Notes: generated from the sequence alone by a model not told the origin. DNA of 54,992 nt from Eubacteriales bacterium (GCA_030524455.1 JAUNGT010000018.1:1-54992); one strand, 5' to 3'; positions 24,894 to 34,179 are shown, counted from the stretch's first letter. Translations and numbers: made by a program.

Positions 24894-26681
24894 ATGGAGA
24901 AGAAAAAAGACAGGGAGCTGTCCGAAATGATCGGATATGCGGGAAATTTTCGAGTCCTGACCGTTTTGGGCTGTGTTCTCTCCGGGATCAGCACGGTTTT
25001 ATCGATGCTGCCCTTTGTTTGTATCTGGCTGGTGATCCGCGGCCTGATCCGGGCCTTTGCCGCAGGCGATCTCTCTCTTGCGGCGGGAAGCGCCCGTTAT
25101 GCGTGGATGGCGGTCATTTTTGCGGCGGCGGGTATTTTTCTTTATTTCATCGCCCTCAACTGCACCCACCTGGCCGCGTTCCGCACGGCGACCAATATGC
25201 GGAAAAGGGCGATTCATCATATGGTAACGCTGCCGATGGGGTATTTCAGCCAAAATGCCAGCGGACGTCTGCGGAAAATCATGGACGATAATGTAGGGCT
25301 TACGGAGGGCTTTCTGGCCCATCAGCTTCCGGATCTGACCGGCGCAGCGGTCATGCCGGCTGCCGTCCTTGTGTTGATCTTCCTCTTTGACTGGCGGCTG
25401 GGGATCTGCTGTCTGATTCCCTTAGGGCTTGGCGTCCTCTTCCTGAAACAGATGATGGGAGGAGAGAACGCGCAGTTCATGGGCAGGTACATGACGGCGC
25501 TGGAAACGATGAACAAGGAGGCGGTGGAATATATTCGCGGGATTCCTGTCGTGAAGGTATTTCAGCAGACCATTTACTCCTTCAAAAATTTCCATGCCGC
25601 AATCACAGAATATGAGAAATTCGCTTCGGGATATGCCCTGAAGTGCCGCATCCCTCTCACCGGCTTCACAGTGACCTTAAACGGCGCCTTTGTGTTGCTC
25701 ATTCCGGTCGCGCTGTTTCTTCTGTCCGGGGTTGGCGGGCAGGCAGCCTATGAGGAGGTTGTCCTGGATTTCCTGTTTTACAGCCTGTTTACCCCGGTCT
25801 GTGCGACGATGATGAACCGCATTATGTTTGCGAGTGAACAGCTTATGGCGGCAAAAAGCGCCGTCAGCCGGCTGGATGAAATTTTGCGGGAACAGCCCTT
25901 AAAAGAGCCGGAGCGGCCCGGGATGCCGGCAGATGCCTCGGTCGTGTTTTCGGAGGTTTCTTTTTCCTATCCGGGCGCGAAGGAAAAAGCGCTGGAGCAT
26001 GTCAGCTTTGAGGTCCCGGCCGGAAAAACGGTTGCCCTTGTGGGGGCTTCCGGCAGCGGCAAAAGTACGGCGGCAAGTCTCATCCCCCGGTTTTATGATG
26101 TTTCGTCAGGCTCCGTTGCGATTGGCGGCGTGGATGTACGAAACATGGAAAAACGGGAGCTGATGAAAAACGTCGCCTTCGTATTCCAGAATACGCGTCT
26201 GTTTAAGGATACTTTGCTGAATAACATCAGGGCAGCCCGGCCGGACGCGACCCGGGAGGAGGTGCTGCAGGCGGCCGAAAAAGCGCAGTGTAAAGAGATC
26301 ATTGACCGGCTCCCCCACGGGCTGGATACGCTCGTCGGGACGGGGGGCACCTATCTCTCCGGAGGAGAAAATCAGCGAATTGCGCTGGCAAGGGCAATCC
26401 TGCAGGACGCTCCGATTATCCTGCTCGAGGCCACGGCCTCTCTTGACGTGGACAATGAAACAGAAATCCAGAAGGCGCTTTCCAGACTGGTAAAAGGCAA
26501 GACGGTTCTCATGATCGCCCACAGAATGCGGACGGTGGAAGCGGCCGATCACATCGTGGTGCTGGCGGATGGCGTCGTGGCCGAAAACGGAACCCACGAG
26601 GAATTGATGAAAGAAAACGGCATATACCGCAGGCTGGTTGATTTGCAGACGGCTTCTGAGAACTGGAAGCTAACTGGCTGA
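24894..26681 (+). CDS. ABC half-exporter missing the Walker B Asp
   Basis: A 595-residue type IV ABC protein with an N-terminal six-helix membrane domain (about 25-310) and one ATPase domain (about 340-590). Walker A is GASGSGKST and the signature LSGGENQR. The Walker B region, usually ending LLDEATASLD, reads PIILLEATASLD here: the Asp codon is missing at residue 511-512 (around base 26427), while the catalytic Glu remains. This could make the site weak or inactive, or be a sequencing error. In similar loci two half-exporters sit together (YbtP/YbtQ-type); only one is here, so it may be a homodimer or have a partner elsewhere. AAAGGAG lies eight bases before its ATG. Confidence 0.85.
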   Translation: MEKKKDRELSEMIGYAGNFRVLTVLGCVLSGISTVLSMLPFVCIWLVIRGLIRAFAAGDLSLAAGSARYAWMAVIFAAAGIFLYFIALNCTHLAAFRTATNMRKRAIHHMVTLPMGYFSQNASGRLRKIMDDNVGLTEGFLAHQLPDLTGAAVMPAAVLVLIFLFDWRLGICCLIPLGLGVLFLKQMMGGENAQFMGRYMTALETMNKEAVEYIRGIPVVKVFQQTIYSFKNFHAAITEYEKFASGYALKCRIPLTGFTVTLNGAFVLLIPVALFLLSGVGGQAAYEEVVLDFLFYSLFTPVCATMMNRIMFASEQLMAAKSAVSRLDEILREQPLKEPERPGMPADASVVFSEVSFSYPGAKEKALEHVSFEVPAGKTVALVGASGSGKSTAASLIPRFYDVSSGSVAIGGVDVRNMEKRELMKNVAFVFQNTRLFKDTLLNNIRAARPDATREEVLQAAEKAQCKEIIDRLPHGLDTLVGTGGTYLSGGENQRIALARAILQDAPIILLEATASLDVDNETEIQKALSRLVKGKTVLMIAHRMRTVEAADHIVVLADGVVAENGTHEELMKENGIYRRLVDLQTASENWKLTG

Positions 26682-26697
26682 TTTTTTGCCTGCCGGC

Positions 26698-26726
26698 TTG
26701 AAAGGGAGAATCATGTAATATATAAT
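26698..26726 (+). promoter_or_regulatory. Sigma-A promoter of the DUF3842 gene
   Basis: TTGAAA (26698-26703), 17 bases, TATAAT (26721-26726), 36 bases before the ATG. A near-ideal promoter that separates this gene from the transporter operon. Confidence 0.8.
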
Positions 26727-26761
26727 GACAGATAGATTACACATCGGGAAAGGCGGGACAT

Positions 26762-27199
26762 ATGGAGGTATTGGTGATCGACGCCCAGGGAGGCGGCATC
26801 GGGAAACAGGTGATCACGGCCCTGAAAAAGAAATTCAGCGGTCTGACCGTGACGGCGGTGGGAACCAACGCGACGGCCACGGCGGCCATGCTGAAGGCGG
26901 GGGCGGATCAGGCGGCCACAGGGGAGAATCCGGTGAAGGTGTGCAGCCGCAGGGCGGATGTGATCGTGGGACCGGTGGGAATCGTGATTGCGGACGCCCT
27001 GCTGGGGGAGATTACGCCGGCGATGGCGGTGGCCGTCGGGCAGAGCCGGGCAAAACGGATTCTGATTCCCGTGAATCACTGCGACAATTTTATCGCGGGC
27101 GTGCCGGATCTGTCGACGGCGCGTCTGATCGGGAGCGTGGTGGAGGAAATCGGAAGGCTTTCCGGGGAAGAAAAGGGCTTTCATAAAAGCGCGGAATGA
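26762..27199 (+). CDS. DUF3842 family protein
   Basis: A 145-residue soluble protein of DUF3842. The N-terminal VIDAQGGGIGKQV resembles a Rossmann nucleotide-binding loop; further conserved-looking blocks are TAVGTNATATAAMLKAGADQ, VGPVGIVIADALLGE and ILIPVNHCDN. Function is unknown. It has its own promoter and is followed by glycogen synthase, whose promoter lies right at its 3' end. Confidence 0.85.
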   Translation: MEVLVIDAQGGGIGKQVITALKKKFSGLTVTAVGTNATATAAMLKAGADQAATGENPVKVCSRRADVIVGPVGIVIADALLGEITPAMAVAVGQSRAKRILIPVNHCDNFIAGVPDLSTARLIGSVVEEIGRLSGEEKGFHKSAE

Positions 27200-27207
27200 T
27201 GTATAAT
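27179..27207 (+). promoter_or_regulatory. Possible glgA promoter
   Basis: TTTCAT (27179-27184), 17 bases, TATAAT (27202-27207), overlapping the end of the DUF3842 gene. The -10 is ideal and the -35 weak. Confidence 0.5.
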
Positions 27208-27282
27208 AAAGAAAAATGCAGTGCGCATGGCCGGGCAGCTGGGGAGCTCCGGCGATTATATTATGAATTGGGAGGCTGTATT

Positions 27283-28731
27283 ATGAAGAACATTCTGTTT
27301 GTCGCGTCGGAGGGAGTGCCTTTTATCAAGACGGGAGGCCTGGCGGATGTGGTGGGTTCCCTGCCCAAGTGCATCGATAAGGAATATTATGATGTGAGGG
27401 TGATTTTGCCCAAGTACAACTGCATGCACCAGAACAAAAAGGATATGCTTCATTACAGGGACCATTTTTATATGGAGTTCCACTGGAAGAACGAGTATGT
27501 AGGCATCCTGGAAGCGGAATATGAAGGGATCAAATTTTATTTCATAGATAACGAATACTATTTCAACGGCTTTAAGCCCTACTGTGACAACGCGCTGTTT
27601 GAGATCGAGAAGTTTGCCTTTTTCTCCAAGGCGGCGCTGTCCATCCTGCCGGTGATCGGCTTTCAGCCGGATCTGATCCACTGCCATGACTGGCAGACGG
27701 CGCTGATTCCCGTCTATCTGCATGAGCGCTTTGCCGCCGGCGATTTTTACAAGGGCATCAAGACCGCCATGACGATCCACAACCTGAAATTCCAGGGCAA
27801 GTGGAGCATCAAGGAGGTGCGGGAGATCACCGGCCTGCCGGATTATTATTTTACGCCGGATAAGCTGGAGGCCTATAAGGATGCGAACCTTTTAAAGGGC
27901 GGACTGGTGTACGCGGACGCGATCACCACGGTGAGCCCGACCTATGCGGAGGAGATCAAGACGCCCTTCTACGGTGAGGGGCTGGACGGACTTTTGCGGG
28001 CGCGCAGCCATGACCTGCGGGGCATCTTAAACGGCATTGACTATGACGATTTCAATCCGGAGACGGACCGCTATATCGTCAACCGCTACAACGCCATGAA
28101 TTTCCGCAAGGAGAAGATCAAGAACAAGCGGGCGTTGCAGGCGGATCTCGGACTGGAGCAGAGCGATAAGACGATGATGATCGGTATCGTTTCCCGGCTG
28201 ACCGACCAGAAGGGCTTCGATCTGATTTCCTATATGATGGATGAGATTTGCCAGGACAACGTGCAGATCGTCGTGCTGGGCACGGGCGAGGAGCGCTACG
28301 AGAACATGTTCCGGCACTTTGCCTGGAAGTACAGCGGGAAGGTTTCCGCGCAGATTTATTATTCGGAGGAGCTGTCGCACCGGATTTACGCCTCCTGCGA
28401 TGCGTTCCTGATGCCTTCGCTGTTCGAGCCCTGCGGCCTGAGCCAGCTGATGAGCCTGCGCTACGGCACCGTGCCGATCGTGCGGGAGACCGGCGGCTTA
28501 AAGGATACGGTACAGCCCTACAACGAGTACGACGGGAGCGGCACCGGATTTTCCTTCACCAACTACAACGCCCATGAGATGCTGCGGACCATCCGCTATG
28601 CGGAGCAGATCTATTACGACCGCAAGCGCGAGTGGAACAAGATTATCGACCGGGCGATGGCGGCGGACTTCTCCTGGCATGTATCCGCGCAGAAGTATCA
28701 GGAGATGTATGACTGGCTGATTGGACGCTGA
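27283..28731 (+). CDS. glgA: Glycogen synthase
   Basis: A 482-residue GT5 enzyme that adds glucose from ADP-glucose to glycogen. The N-terminal KTGGLADVVGSLP loop binds the donor; HCHDWQTALIP and the C-terminal EPCGLSQLMSLRYGTVPIV block with RETGGLKDTV complete the family signature. The start is ATG 27283, with GGGAGG eight bases before it. The other glg genes are not in the window. A strong terminator follows. Confidence 0.95.
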   Translation: MKNILFVASEGVPFIKTGGLADVVGSLPKCIDKEYYDVRVILPKYNCMHQNKKDMLHYRDHFYMEFHWKNEYVGILEAEYEGIKFYFIDNEYYFNGFKPYCDNALFEIEKFAFFSKAALSILPVIGFQPDLIHCHDWQTALIPVYLHERFAAGDFYKGIKTAMTIHNLKFQGKWSIKEVREITGLPDYYFTPDKLEAYKDANLLKGGLVYADAITTVSPTYAEEIKTPFYGEGLDGLLRARSHDLRGILNGIDYDDFNPETDRYIVNRYNAMNFRKEKIKNKRALQADLGLEQSDKTMMIGIVSRLTDQKGFDLISYMMDEICQDNVQIVVLGTGEERYENMFRHFAWKYSGKVSAQIYYSEELSHRIYASCDAFLMPSLFEPCGLSQLMSLRYGTVPIVRETGGLKDTVQPYNEYDGSGTGFSFTNYNAHEMLRTIRYAEQIYYDRKREWNKIIDRAMAADFSWHVSAQKYQEMYDWLIGR

Positions 28732-28761
28732 TACCGGATCCGCAGCAAGATAAGAATTTGG

Positions 28762-28792
28762 ACGGCATAGTCGCTTCGGCTATGCCGTTTTT
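28762..28792 (+). terminator. glgA terminator
   Basis: Stem ACGGCATAG / CTATGCCGT (28762-28770, 28780-28788) with a nine-base loop and TTTTT. It ends 15 bases before the ccdA-like start codon. Confidence 0.85.
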
Positions 28793-28807
28793 AAAAGGAG
28801 TGCATCA

Positions 28808-29470
28808 ATGCAATATTTTATCGCTTTTCTGGAGGGGATCATCACCTTTATTTCTCCCTGCCTGCTGCCGATGCTCCCGATTTATATTTCCTACTTTGCG
28901 GGAGGGGGAGACCGGAGCACGAAAAGAACGCTGCTCTGCGCGGCGGGCTTTATTGCGGGCTTCACGGCGGTGTTTGTGGCGCTGGGAGCGCTGGCGGGAA
29001 CGGTGGGAGGCTTTCTGCGGGAGTATCAGACCGCGGTCAATATCGTGTCCGGCCTGGCGGTGATTTTCTTTGGCCTGAATTTCCTCGGGGTGTTCCGGTT
29101 TCAACTGTTCCGGGGAGGCGGCCGGGCAGTGGATCCCAGCAACATGGGCTTTTTCTCCGCGCTGCTGTTCGGCGTGATATTCTCGGTCGGATGGACGCCC
29201 TGCGTCGGCACCTTTCTGGGCTCGGCGCTGCTGTTGGCCTCCCAGAGAGCCCACGCAGCGGAGGGGATGCTGATGCTTCTGGCATATTCGCTGGGACTCG
29301 GGATCCCGTTTTTTGTGAGCGCCCTGCTGATCGATTATCTGAAGTCCGCGTTTCGCTGGATCAAGGAGCATTACCGGGTGATCAATCTGGTCAGCGGCGG
29401 TTTTCTGGTGCTGGTGGGCGTGATGATGGCGACCGGGACGCTGGGACGGCTTCTGGCGTTTCTGAGCTGA
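28808..29470 (+). CDS. CcdA-like thiol-disulfide electron carrier
   Basis: A 220-residue membrane protein with six hydrophobic segments, of the CcdA/DsbD transmembrane family that moves reducing power from cytoplasmic thioredoxin to the outside. The two conserved Cys sit in ISPCLLPMLPIY (segment 1) and GWTPCVGTFLG (segment 4). AAAAGGAG precedes the ATG. It pairs with the TlpA-like gene nine bases downstream, the standard partner. Confidence 0.92.
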   Translation: MQYFIAFLEGIITFISPCLLPMLPIYISYFAGGGDRSTKRTLLCAAGFIAGFTAVFVALGALAGTVGGFLREYQTAVNIVSGLAVIFFGLNFLGVFRFQLFRGGGRAVDPSNMGFFSALLFGVIFSVGWTPCVGTFLGSALLLASQRAHAAEGMLMLLAYSLGLGIPFFVSALLIDYLKSAFRWIKEHYRVINLVSGGFLVLVGVMMATGTLGRLLAFLS

Positions 29471-29479
29471 GGAGGTTTT

Positions 29480-30139
29480 ATGGAGAACAGGAAAAAATTA
29501 CTGCTGGCGGCGCTTGCCCTCGTCCTGCTGCTGGGCGGGGCCTATGCGCTTTACGGAAGGCTGGGGAGCGAAATGACGGCGGACCGGCTTGCGGTGCGTG
29601 AGACGGAGCCGTCTGCGGAGACCGCTTCCTCTCCCGATACGGCTGCATCCACCGATACGGATTCATCCGCCGAGGCGGCCGCATCCTCCGGGACGCAGGA
29701 GGATACCCGGGAGGACGCGGGGGCGCAGGCACCGGATTTTACGGTTTACGACATCGACGGCAATGCGGTCCGTCTCTCCGATTACGAGGGGAAGCCTGTG
29801 GTTTTGAACTTCTGGGCGAGCTGGTGCGGACCCTGCCAGACGGAGATGCCGGATTTCCAGGAGAAGTATCAGGAGCTGGGGGAGGACGTCCGGTTTCTGA
29901 TGATCAATATGACGGACGGCTCCCGTGAGACGGTGGAGACGGCATCCGATTTTGTGGCGCAGCAGGGCTACAGCTTTCCGGTGTTTTATGATACGGAGTC
30001 GGAGGCGGCGATGACCTACGGGGTATATTCGCTGCCCACCACTTATTTTATCGATGCCTCGGGCGCTGCGGTGGCGCGGGCCAGCGGAGCGATCGACGCA
30101 GAGACGCTGCAGCGGGGGATTGATATGATTGCAAAATAG
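29480..30139 (+). CDS. TlpA/ResA-like membrane-anchored thioredoxin
   Basis: A 219-residue protein with an N-terminal membrane anchor (about 6-25), a 60-residue Ser/Thr/Ala/Asp linker and a thioredoxin domain from about 85: APDFTVYDIDG, the active site WASWCGPCQTEMP and the cis-Pro YSLPTTYFID. It would reduce disulfides outside the cell using electrons from the CcdA-like protein encoded just before it. AGGAGG precedes the ATG by six bases. Confidence 0.93.
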   Translation: MENRKKLLLAALALVLLLGGAYALYGRLGSEMTADRLAVRETEPSAETASSPDTAASTDTDSSAEAAASSGTQEDTREDAGAQAPDFTVYDIDGNAVRLSDYEGKPVVLNFWASWCGPCQTEMPDFQEKYQELGEDVRFLMINMTDGSRETVETASDFVAQQGYSFPVFYDTESEAAMTYGVYSLPTTYFIDASGAAVARASGAIDAETLQRGIDMIAK

Positions 30140-30208
30140 CGGTCAGCGTGAATATTTTTTCCTTCTCCGGGCATTCTGATTTTAAAGAGATCGGCAGGAG
30201 GTAAGGCT

Positions 30209-31132
30209 GTGGAGAAGGAGAGGACGGCCCTTTGGCGGCTGAAAAAAAGAGTGCGGAGCCACCGGCGGGCATTTGCGGCGGCCGCTGCCGCAGCGCTGGC
30301 CTTTTCTCTGGCGGCGGGCTGTATCTGGCAGCGGGCCGGGACAGGGCAGGAAGGCGTGGACGGACGGGACGCGCAGGACAGTGAGAAAGTGCGGACAGAA
30401 CAGGGGGAGAGGGGCAAAGAGAGCGGCGCGCCCGGAGACGGGGCGCGGGATTTGCTGGCGGGGGGCAGCGCAGGGAGGCTGACCTATCAGGTGCGGCAGC
30501 GGGCCGAGCGCTACGCGGCGGACGACGGGGCGGATATCTTCCAACTGCGTCTGTCCTGGCCGGTGCTGTCCGGAACGTCGGAGGGAATCGAAAGGATCAA
30601 CCTTTTTTTTGAGGAATGGGCGCAGGGAAAGCTGGAGGAGTACGAGGAGGATGCGGAATCCACCAGACAGTCGGCGCTGGAGGTGTATCGGGAAAGCCGG
30701 GACGCGGGCTGGGCCGGGCCCTGGGGCGAGGAGTACCAGGTCGGCTCCGTGGGAGCCTGCCGGGATTATGTGAGCGTGCTTCTGGATTCCTATTTGTACG
30801 AGGGCGGGGCGCACAGTATGCCCTATCGGGAGGATTATGCCTTTCGCATTTCCGACGGGGAGCGGATGGAGCTGGAGGATATGACGGAGCGGAGCAAAAG
30901 GGAGTGGAGGGTGCTTCTGCGGGACCGTTTTTTGCAGAAAATCGGGGAGGGACGCGCCTCCGATTACTATGTGGACGCGGAGGAAATTTTGCGGACGGCG
31001 CAGCTGGAGGAATCCGGCTATTATTTTACGGATACGGGGATCGTCTTTTATCTGCCGCCCTACACGGTCGCGCCCTATTCCACCGGCTATGTGGAGGTGG
31101 AAATTCCGTTTGAGGAGGCGCGCATAAAATAA
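30209..31132 (+). CDS. Membrane-anchored protein with DUF3298-like domain
   Basis: A 307-residue protein with a basic start, a hydrophobic segment (about 27-50) ending LAFSLAAGC, which could be a lipobox, a low-complexity linker and then a C-terminal domain (about 90-305) that resembles DUF3298 (YEGGAHSMPYREDYAF; FYLPPYTVAPYSTGYVEVEIP). Related domains occur in RsiV-like anti-sigma factors and peptidoglycan deacetylases, as binding or sensory modules. The GTG start at 30209 has AGGAGG seven bases before it. Function unknown; no sigma factor is beside it. Confidence 0.7.
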   Translation: MEKERTALWRLKKRVRSHRRAFAAAAAAALAFSLAAGCIWQRAGTGQEGVDGRDAQDSEKVRTEQGERGKESGAPGDGARDLLAGGSAGRLTYQVRQRAERYAADDGADIFQLRLSWPVLSGTSEGIERINLFFEEWAQGKLEEYEEDAESTRQSALEVYRESRDAGWAGPWGEEYQVGSVGACRDYVSVLLDSYLYEGGAHSMPYREDYAFRISDGERMELEDMTERSKREWRVLLRDRFLQKIGEGRASDYYVDAEEILRTAQLEESGYYFTDTGIVFYLPPYTVAPYSTGYVEVEIPFEEARIK

Positions 31133-31209
31133 GCCGGAATGGGCCATACTCAAAAGCAGCCGGACGCGCGGGGCGCGGACGGGAATAAATGCCTGAAAAG
31201 GAGGTCATT

Positions 31210-31395
31210 ATGGCGAATTTATCGGAGCTGGAGCTGCAGAATCTGCGGCACCTGATCGGCGGCTATGACACCACCCACTGCAAGATGAAGGCCTACGCGG
31301 ACTGCGCGCAGGATGAGAAGGTGAGGCAGTTTTTTGAAAAAGGGGCGAAATCCGCAATGGAGAACAAGCGCGTCCTGATGGATTTTCTGGGATGA
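31210..31395 (+). CDS. Small spore-coat-like protein (CotF family)
   Basis: A 61-residue helical protein (start MANLSELELQNLRHLIGGYD) with AAGGAGG six bases before the ATG at 31210. Its composition and the following gene suggest a CotF-type or ferritin-like coat protein. It sits 17 bases before the second coat gene. Coat function is inferred from the family. Confidence 0.6.
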   Translation: MANLSELELQNLRHLIGGYDTTHCKMKAYADCAQDEKVRQFFEKGAKSAMENKRVLMDFLG

Positions 31396-31412
31396 GAAGG
31401 GGGGACGGAACC

Positions 31413-31670
31413 ATGTTTGAGGACAAGACGATGGTGGCGGACACGCTGGCCGGGATCAACGGCGAGCTGATGCGGTTCGGCGAGATGATCCCGCAGACCG
31501 ACAACAGGGAGCTTAAGACGACGCTCAAGCAGTTTCGGGCGGCCTGCGAGCAGTCCCAGGAGGAGCTGTACCAGCTTGCGCGGGAGAAATCCTATTATGT
31601 GCCGGCGGCGAAGGCCACGGAGCAGGAAGTGGAGCATGTGAGGAGCCTGTTCTCCTCCGGCACGCTGTGA
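31413..31670 (+). CDS. CotF-like spore coat protein
   Basis: An 85-residue helical protein with the CotF-like pattern of two long helices (MVADTLAGINGELMRFGEMI; TTLKQFRAACEQSQEELYQL) and a C-terminal tail KSYYVPAAKATEQEVEHV. The start is ATG 31413, preceded by GGGGGG-rich sequence. It ends 22 bases before the convergent AraC gene. Confidence 0.7.
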   Translation: MFEDKTMVADTLAGINGELMRFGEMIPQTDNRELKTTLKQFRAACEQSQEELYQLAREKSYYVPAAKATEQEVEHVRSLFSSGTL

Positions 31671-31692
31671 AAATGAAAAAGGCGCAGCCGTC

Positions 31693-32604
31693 CTACGCCT
31701 CCGGCCGGTAGGTGTCGGACAGGCTCTTGATGGAGGCGGCATACTGGCTGGGAGTCATGCCGGTGCGGCGGGTAAACTGCCTGGAAAAGTAGTGAATCGA
31801 GCTGTAGCCCAGCCAGTAGGCGATCTGGGTGATGTTCATGCTCCGGCTGCGGATCAGACGCTTGGCCTCCTCGATTTTGAGGTCGCCGAAGTAGCACATG
31901 ACCCCGCAGCCGTGGTGCTGGCGAAAAAGCCGCTGGAGGCAGGAGCTGCTGATCAGGTTGTCATGGCAGATCTGGGGAACCGTCAGCGGCTCCCGCACCC
32001 GCTGGTTTAAGTAAAGCAAAATGTGCCCGTAGAGCCGTTCGTTTTTGGAGACGGTGGAGACGCCGGCGGGCTTTTCGGGCGGCAGGGTATAGCGGCGCTG
32101 GAGACGGATCAGAAACTGGGTCAGCAGAAGCTGTACCATCTGGGCGCTGCCGAAGGGCGGATCCGGCGCTTTTTCCAGACAGGGCAGAAGAGGGTCGTTC
32201 AGCGGCGAGGAAAAAAGCAGACGAGCCTCACGGATCAGAGCGGCCAAAAGCTGCCGCTCCGTTTCGTCCACGGTAAAGATGCGGGAGCGGAAAAAATTCA
32301 TGGCGCGGGAATCGCAGGCAAAGGAGACGACGATGAGATTCGGCGCGGTCTGCCCGTCGGCGCGCAGCGCATGAAACTCATTGGGCTCGTGGAAGATAAT
32401 CTGATTCTTTTCCAGCCGCAGCTGACGGTCCCGGGCCGTCACCAACACCCATCCCTTGTCCACGCAGAGAAACTCCCAGAAGGCGTGGCTTTCTCCGGGG
32501 AAGGAAAAATCCGAGGCATATTCAAAATAGTGAATGCTGTAAATCCGCAGGATCCGAAGCGAGGGCGGAAGGGATACGCTGCGGTAATAGTTTGTCTGAT
32601 CCAT
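31693..32604 (-). CDS. AraC-family regulator of the glycan locus
   Basis: A 303-residue regulator with a cupin-like N-terminal sensing half and a C-terminal AraC DNA-binding domain (about 195-295; MNITQIAYWLGYSSIHYFSR, GMTPSQYAASI). It is divergent from the sugar-binding protein gene 207 bp away and probably activates it. The ATG at 32604 is preferred over 32613, because AGAAAGG is nine bases from the former and touches the latter. Confidence 0.88.
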   Translation of the reverse strand: MDQTNYYRSVSLPPSLRILRIYSIHYFEYASDFSFPGESHAFWEFLCVDKGWVLVTARDRQLRLEKNQIIFHEPNEFHALRADGQTAPNLIVVSFACDSRAMNFFRSRIFTVDETERQLLAALIREARLLFSSPLNDPLLPCLEKAPDPPFGSAQMVQLLLTQFLIRLQRRYTLPPEKPAGVSTVSKNERLYGHILLYLNQRVREPLTVPQICHDNLISSSCLQRLFRQHHGCGVMCYFGDLKIEEAKRLIRSRSMNITQIAYWLGYSSIHYFSRQFTRRTGMTPSQYAASIKSLSDTYRPEA

Positions 32605-32725
32605 GCACACCATCCTTTCTGTATTGCTATATTTTATCAGATAAAAGCTTTTTTTTCACGACAATTGTGATGAAAAAGACAAATTATTGCAAGGATTGTG
32701 TAAAGAATCGAAAAAACGACAGTGC

Positions 32726-32731
32726 TATAAT
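32726..32731 (+). promoter_or_regulatory. -10 box of the first glycan transporter operon
   Basis: TATAAT at 32726, with no recognisable -35 at 16-18 bases, 80 bases before the solute-binding gene. The pattern fits an activator-dependent promoter, consistent with the divergent AraC gene. Confidence 0.5.
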
Positions 32732-32811
32732 ACAGTTCGGTATATAAAACTGCGAAGGGGCGGTGATCGAGGGTGATTGCTGTCCTTTTTTTGTATCAAA
32801 AGGAGACGGTT

Positions 32812-34083
32812 ATGAAAAAGAAAGCGGTTGCAATGTTTTTGGCACTGACGATGGCGACGGGGCTGCTGGCAGGCTGCGGCGGTTCGTCGGATTCGGCGAC
32901 AACAGGCAGCGCCGACCAGGCGGCTGACGCTTCCTCCGGCGGAGAGAAGCAGACGCTGAGCATCTGGTTGCCTCCTTACGGCGACGAGGATTTGTCGGAC
33001 AAGGATTTCTGGACGGAGGAGCTGGCCGAGGTGGCGGCTCAGTATAATCTGGAGCTGGATATCGAGGTGGTGCCCTGGGACAATTACGAGGAAAAGTTCC
33101 TGACGGGTATCAGCTCCGGCACGGGCCCTGATATCGGTTACATGTACAATGAGATGGTCATGGGCTACATTGAAAAAGGGCAGCTGGAGCCTCTGGAGGC
33201 ATATTTTTCCGAGGAGGACACGGCGGATTATATTTACTATGACCAGGGACAGGTCAACGGCACTCAGTACATGCTGCCGTTTTTGGTAGGAAATCCCCGG
33301 ATTATTTACTGCAATCTGGATTTGTTCGAGCAGGCGGGTATCGAGGAGCTGCCCACGACCTGGGAGGAGTTAAAGGAGTGTGCAAAGACCATCACCGAGG
33401 CGACCGGCGTGCAGGGCTATCAGCAGTACTGGGGCGGTTATTTCGGGGATCTGGACGAGCTTCTGCTGCCTTATATCTGGCAGGCAGGGGGCAGCTGGTA
33501 TGACGAGGCGGGCAATCTGACGCTGGATACGCCCGAGGTGTTAAAGGCCATCGAGTATATCCAGAGCCTGAAGGAGGAGGGTGTGATCACGGATTCCGCA
33601 ACCTCCATGGACGGCTCTGCGGTGATGGATGAGTTTAAGGCGGGCAACCTGGCGATGGCGGACGGCTCCACCTCCTCCGCCACCGGCATTGACAGCGCGG
33701 GTATCAACTGGGGCTTTACGGTTCTTCAGGATGAGACCTACGGCACCTTTATCGCCAACGACTCTCTGGTGATGATGAGCTCCTGCGAAAACAAGGAGGC
33801 CGCTGCGGCGGTGATGAAGGCGATGACCTCCCCCTCTGTGATGGAGGACTTCCACACGAAGATGTATGCGATGCCGCCGATCAATAAGAGCGAGACTTAC
33901 TGCGACAACGAGAAGTTCGAGAGCTTTTACGAGGAGTATTCCCAGTATTTCCACTCTCTTCCGATCGTGTCGGATTCCTCCAACATGTACACGCAGCTTC
34001 ATTCCAACATGCAGCTGATGCTGATGGGCGAGCTGACGCCGCAGCAGGTGATCGACGAGACGATCGCCTATGTACAGCAGTAA
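32812..34083 (+). CDS. Sugar ABC transporter substrate-binding lipoprotein
   Basis: A 423-residue family 1 extracellular solute-binding lipoprotein with lipobox LLAGCGG (Cys about 23) and the typical alternating two-lobe fold (early motif LSIWLPPYGDEDLSDKDFW). It would hand oligosaccharides to the MalF/MalG-type permeases encoded next. AAAAGGAG is six bases before the ATG at 32812. The substrate is unknown; the nearby fucosidases suggest fucosylated glycans. Confidence 0.92.
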   Translation: MKKKAVAMFLALTMATGLLAGCGGSSDSATTGSADQAADASSGGEKQTLSIWLPPYGDEDLSDKDFWTEELAEVAAQYNLELDIEVVPWDNYEEKFLTGISSGTGPDIGYMYNEMVMGYIEKGQLEPLEAYFSEEDTADYIYYDQGQVNGTQYMLPFLVGNPRIIYCNLDLFEQAGIEELPTTWEELKECAKTITEATGVQGYQQYWGGYFGDLDELLLPYIWQAGGSWYDEAGNLTLDTPEVLKAIEYIQSLKEEGVITDSATSMDGSAVMDEFKAGNLAMADGSTSSATGIDSAGINWGFTVLQDETYGTFIANDSLVMMSSCENKEAAAAVMKAMTSPSVMEDFHTKMYAMPPINKSETYCDNEKFESFYEEYSQYFHSLPIVSDSSNMYTQLHSNMQLMLMGELTPQQVIDETIAYVQQ

Positions 34084-34131
34084 GCGGCCGCACGGCAAAA
34101 CTGTCGAAAGTTCATCGTTTCACAAAAATGT

Positions 34132-34159
34132 CAGCCGGGTATCGTATCATGCCCGGCTG
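34132..34159 (+). promoter_or_regulatory. Stem-loop between binding protein and permease genes
   Basis: CAGCCGGG and CCCGGCTG (34132-34139, 34152-34159) form an 8-bp stem with a 12-base loop and no T-run. Such intercistronic hairpins often protect the binding-protein mRNA and keep its level above that of the permeases. Confidence 0.6.
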
Positions 34160-34179
34160 GCTGCGTAAAGGAGTCGTTT

